DNA from: Muribaculaceae bacterium
GTDB taxonomy: Bacteria > Bacteroidota > Bacteroidia > Bacteroidales > Muribaculaceae
Length of the DNA stretch: 64,000 nucleotides
Reading direction: 5' to 3'
NCBI GenBank assembly: GCA_023662835.1
Contig: JAMPII010000005.1
Location: 1 to 64,000 of the forward strand
This document shows positions 61,762 through 64,000 of the stretch, piece by piece. A program made the translations under genes and the position numbers. Every line of letters starts with the position of its first letter. Position 1 is the first letter of the stretch. Below the pieces are notes generated by a model, which was not told where the DNA came from, did not search any database, and saw only the letters and a program-made list of their open reading frames with translations.

Positions 61762-62621
61762 AAACCAACTGTAGCCGAACACTCTATGTGACCGATCTCG
61801 ACGGGACCTTGCTCACTCCCGAATCGACTGTCAGTGACGCTAGTGCTGAAATTATCTCTGATTTAAGTGGGCGCGGAGCGCTCATCACTGTGGCAACAGC
61901 CCGTACTCCTGCCACAGTTGAGCCGCTTTTGGCTAATACGCTGACAACTGTTCCGGCTATAGTTATGACTGGCGCTTCGCTGTGGAGCCGCTCCGAAAAA
62001 GCCTACGTTGATCCCGCTCTTATTGCTCCCGCTACTGCACAATGGGTGCGTACCATAATGGAAAGCCATCGACTGCACCCGTTTATTTACCAATTGCCCG
62101 CCGACCAGATTATCCGAGCTTATCATCCCGGTCCAATGTCGGAGGTTGATACCGATTTTGTTAACAAGCGAAGTAACCTGCCCCTGAAAAAATTTCTTAT
62201 CGGTGTACAACCAGACATGTCGGAAAACAATTGTATCATTCTCTTTGCAATGGGAGATCCGGACAGTGTTTTCAGTGCAGCAGCTCAACTTGAGGCTGCA
62301 ACCGAATTCCCTTGTTCGGTCAGTGCATATGCCGACCCTTGTGCAGGGGGAATCGGAGTGCTCGAGGTGAAAGCTCCGGGAACAAGTAAGGCGGCATCCG
62401 TTCAGCGTGTTGCCATGCTCTGCGAAGCTGACCGTATAGTTGTGTTTGGCGACAACATTAATGATATATCGATGATGAAGGTGGCCGACTTGTCGGTTGC
62501 TGTTGGAAATGCAGTGCCTCAAGTGGCGGCTATAGCCAACAAGGTGATTGGAACTAATGCATCCGATGCCGTAGCTAAATTTATACGAAACGACTTTTTG
62601 TCCATTACCAACAATGACTAA
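61758..62621 (+). CDS. HAD hydrolase, Cof-type (YidA-like)
   Basis: Cytosolic HAD phosphatase of 287 residues with a C2-type cap. Motif I is YVTDLDGTLLTPES (Asp13 and Asp15), motif II includes VATARTPATVEP, the lysine motif is in LEVKAPGTSKAASVQ, and motif IV is FGDNINDISMMKVAD. Such proteins dephosphorylate sugar phosphates, FMN or related compounds; the substrate is unknown. It overlaps the thioesterase by 4 bases and the histidine kinase by 8 bases, so three genes form a tight operon. Confidence 0.9.
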   Translation: MKTNCSRTLYVTDLDGTLLTPESTVSDASAEIISDLSGRGALITVATARTPATVEPLLANTLTTVPAIVMTGASLWSRSEKAYVDPALIAPATAQWVRTIMESHRLHPFIYQLPADQIIRAYHPGPMSEVDTDFVNKRSNLPLKKFLIGVQPDMSENNCIILFAMGDPDSVFSAAAQLEAATEFPCSVSAYADPCAGGIGVLEVKAPGTSKAASVQRVAMLCEADRIVVFGDNINDISMMKVADLSVAVGNAVPQVAAIANKVIGTNASDAVAKFIRNDFLSITNND

Positions 62622-63846
62622 TATCTACGACATAAGGCGTTACGGCACATTCGCCTTTATGGCGGTAGCTATTTTGTTGGCAGCCTGCTTTCTGGCTGTT
62701 TCGAATTCGATTGTCAGCGATCTTGCGGCCCAGGAACGCCAGCGAATGGAATTGTGGGCTGAAGCGACAAAAGGGATAATAAACACGGCATCGCCCGATG
62801 AGGAAAATTCCGATTTTGTCGACCAGCAATACATTGATTTTCTGCTCCATATCATAGAAGAAAACAGTAGCATACCGGTCATACTTACCGACGACAATGG
62901 CAACATAATACTTCACCGCAACTTCGATTTGCCAGAACCGGTCGACACCCTTAACCCACTCTTCATTTCGGAAAGCAACGCCCGATTTCTCAACGACAAA
63001 CTGCAATCAATCTCGTCGCAAAAAAACAATGTGATTCCAATCGAAATTGGCGATGGCATAGTACAGCATCTATATTATGAAGACAGCCGCCTTCTGCAAC
63101 GCCTTAACTATTACCCTTACGTACAGATGCTTGTGATGATAGTATTCGTTGCCGTGGTATATTATGCCGTAATGTCGACCAAAAAGGCCGAGCAAAACAA
63201 GGTGTGGGTTGGGCTGTCGAAGGAAACTGCCCACCAGCTTGGAACTCCAATTTCATCGCTTATGGCATGGATGGAGCTACTACAACAAATGGATCTCGAC
63301 ACTGAGATTGTTTCTGAGATGAATAAGGATATCGTCAGGCTGTCGACAATTGCATCGCGTTTCGGTAAAATCGGGTCGAAACCACAAATGGAAACAGCCG
63401 ATGCCGATGCTGTGGTGCGTTCAGCCGTTTCATATATGGCAACGCGAATAAGCAAGCGTATCAATTTGAGCTATAATCCTCCGTCGGCCGATCAACTACC
63501 GTTGACAACACAGATGTCAGATTCACTTTTTCAATGGGTGCTTGAAAATTTGATAAAGAACGCAGTTGATGCCATGGATGCAACCGGTTCGATCACTGTT
63601 GAATCGGGTCGCGACAATAAAGCCGGTGCTGTGTTCATCGAAGTGACCGATACGGGTAAAGGTCTTCCGAAAAAACGTTTCAAAACTATTTTTAATCCAG
63701 GATATACGACGAAAAAACGAGGGTGGGGACTCGGCCTGGCGCTTGCAAAACGAATTGTAGAGCAATATCATGGTGGCCACATTTACGTAAAGTGGTCGGA
63801 GCAAGGTGTTGGCACAACATTTCGTGTCGAACTACCCGCCGTTTGA
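62614..63846 (+). CDS. Sensor histidine kinase
   Basis: Membrane histidine kinase of 410 residues. TM1 (about 12-32), a periplasmic sensor region (about 33-166), TM2 (about 169-187), then a short linker and the kinase core. The H-box is KETAHQLGTPISSL with His207, the N-box LENLIKNAVDAM, and the G-boxes DTGKGLP and WGLGLALAKRIVEQYHGG. No HAMP domain and no response regulator gene are adjacent, so its partner is encoded elsewhere. It overlaps the HAD gene by 8 bases, which suggests coupled translation. Confidence 0.92.
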   Translation: MTNIYDIRRYGTFAFMAVAILLAACFLAVSNSIVSDLAAQERQRMELWAEATKGIINTASPDEENSDFVDQQYIDFLLHIIEENSSIPVILTDDNGNIILHRNFDLPEPVDTLNPLFISESNARFLNDKLQSISSQKNNVIPIEIGDGIVQHLYYEDSRLLQRLNYYPYVQMLVMIVFVAVVYYAVMSTKKAEQNKVWVGLSKETAHQLGTPISSLMAWMELLQQMDLDTEIVSEMNKDIVRLSTIASRFGKIGSKPQMETADADAVVRSAVSYMATRISKRINLSYNPPSADQLPLTTQMSDSLFQWVLENLIKNAVDAMDATGSITVESGRDNKAGAVFIEVTDTGKGLPKKRFKTIFNPGYTTKKRGWGLGLALAKRIVEQYHGGHIYVKWSEQGVGTTFRVELPAV

Positions 63847-63896
63847 GAGGGGGTATAAATTATTACGCGCGTAAACTAGATGTGACTATAATTTGT

Positions 63897-63904
63897 TAAT
63901 TTTG
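63897..63904 (+). promoter_or_regulatory. -7 promoter box for MATE gene
   Basis: TAATTTTG followed by CA, 11 bases before the start codon at 63916, so the leader would be very short. No -33 element found. Confidence 0.4.
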
Positions 63905-63915
63905 CAAAATAAATT

Positions 63916-64000
63916 ATGTCGCAAAAAGCTGAAACTCCAGTAACGTTAGGCACAAAGTCAATATCTCAATTACTAGTGCAATACTCCGTGCCGGCTATCA
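63916..64000 (+). CDS. MATE family efflux transporter (5' end only)
   Basis: Only the first 28 codons lie in the window. The translation after MSQKAETPVT is LGTKSISQLLVQYSVPAI, which matches the N-terminal start of MATE/NorM-type multidrug exporters (LGTEPIxxLLxxYxxPAI). The gene runs off the right edge. The short leader to the -7 box suggests the ATG at 63916 is right. Confidence 0.75.
   Translation, partial: MSQKAETPVTLGTKSISQLLVQYSVPAI

Noticed and set aside
61863..62522. 219-residue minus-strand frame inside the HAD gene
   Set aside because: All HAD motifs are on the plus strand; the minus frame is a shadow.

Overview
The window is chromosomal DNA from a member of the Bacteroidales, most probably a gut Muribaculaceae-type organism. 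The reasons are: a 286-residue Bacteroidetes-type primary sigma factor; many promoters with the Bacteroidetes -7 box TAnnTTTG, usually followed by C; fumarate reductase in the order C-A-B; a serine palmitoyltransferase of the Bacteroides sphingolipid pathway; and families largely confined to this phylum (DUF5723, DUF4494, DUF5715, putative porin, N-terminally rubredoxin-tagged rubrerythrin). The genus is an inference. No rRNA, tRNA, CRISPR array, prophage or intact insertion sequence was seen.

Layout. 0.3-2.8 kb: TonB-dependent receptor. 2.8-10.5 kb (minus): MerR regulator, RelA/SpoT-type synthetase, EngB GTPase, primary sigma factor, then thrS-infC-rpmI-rplT. 10.6-16.8 kb (minus): lipoprotein plus DUF5723 outer-membrane protein, then an overlapping DUF5715-HAD-aroB operon. 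16.8-17.6 kb: a long divergent gap with regulatory structure. 17.6-21.4 kb: frdCAB. 21.5-28.2 kb: a broken secreted-protein gene, DUF4494-yggS, an MFS transporter, transketolase and an orphan glycosidase-like protein. 28.2-35.4 kb (minus): thioredoxin-like lipoprotein, malate dehydrogenase, and a two-gene operon for a 1512-residue rhamnogalacturonan-lyase-like protein and a carbohydrate-binding-like protein. 36-37.2 kb: serine palmitoyltransferase. 37.3-46.1 kb (minus): YitT protein, then GlcNAc-kinase-like, patatin, porin, solute-binding protein and GH20 hexosaminidase. 46.3-53.7 kb: rpmH, perR-like, rubrerythrin, small lipoprotein, rpoN, PAP2-like protein, purE, ispG and a lipoprotein. 53.8-56.2 kb: GH2. 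56.3-61 kb (minus): tatA-tatC, two Gfo/Idh/MocA oxidoreductases and a DUF1080 lipoprotein. 61.3-64 kb: thioesterase, HAD, histidine kinase and the start of a MATE transporter.

Functional themes are anaerobic fumarate respiration (frdCAB, mdh), glycan foraging (PL11-like, GH20, GH2, GH-like, porin), peroxide defence (perR-like/rubrerythrin), and a Tat-linked keto-sugar module in which a Tat-signal oxidoreductase and a DUF1080 protein lie downstream of tatAC.

The most notable unexplained structure is a dispersed palindromic repeat with GGGCCC ends around a conserved 16-base middle. It is present as an inverted pair (10.6 kb), as single copies (22.0 and 37.2 kb) and as a degenerate copy (50.4 kb). 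The copies sit at gene 3' ends, inside a terminator loop, or inside a broken gene, in the manner of REP/BIME elements.
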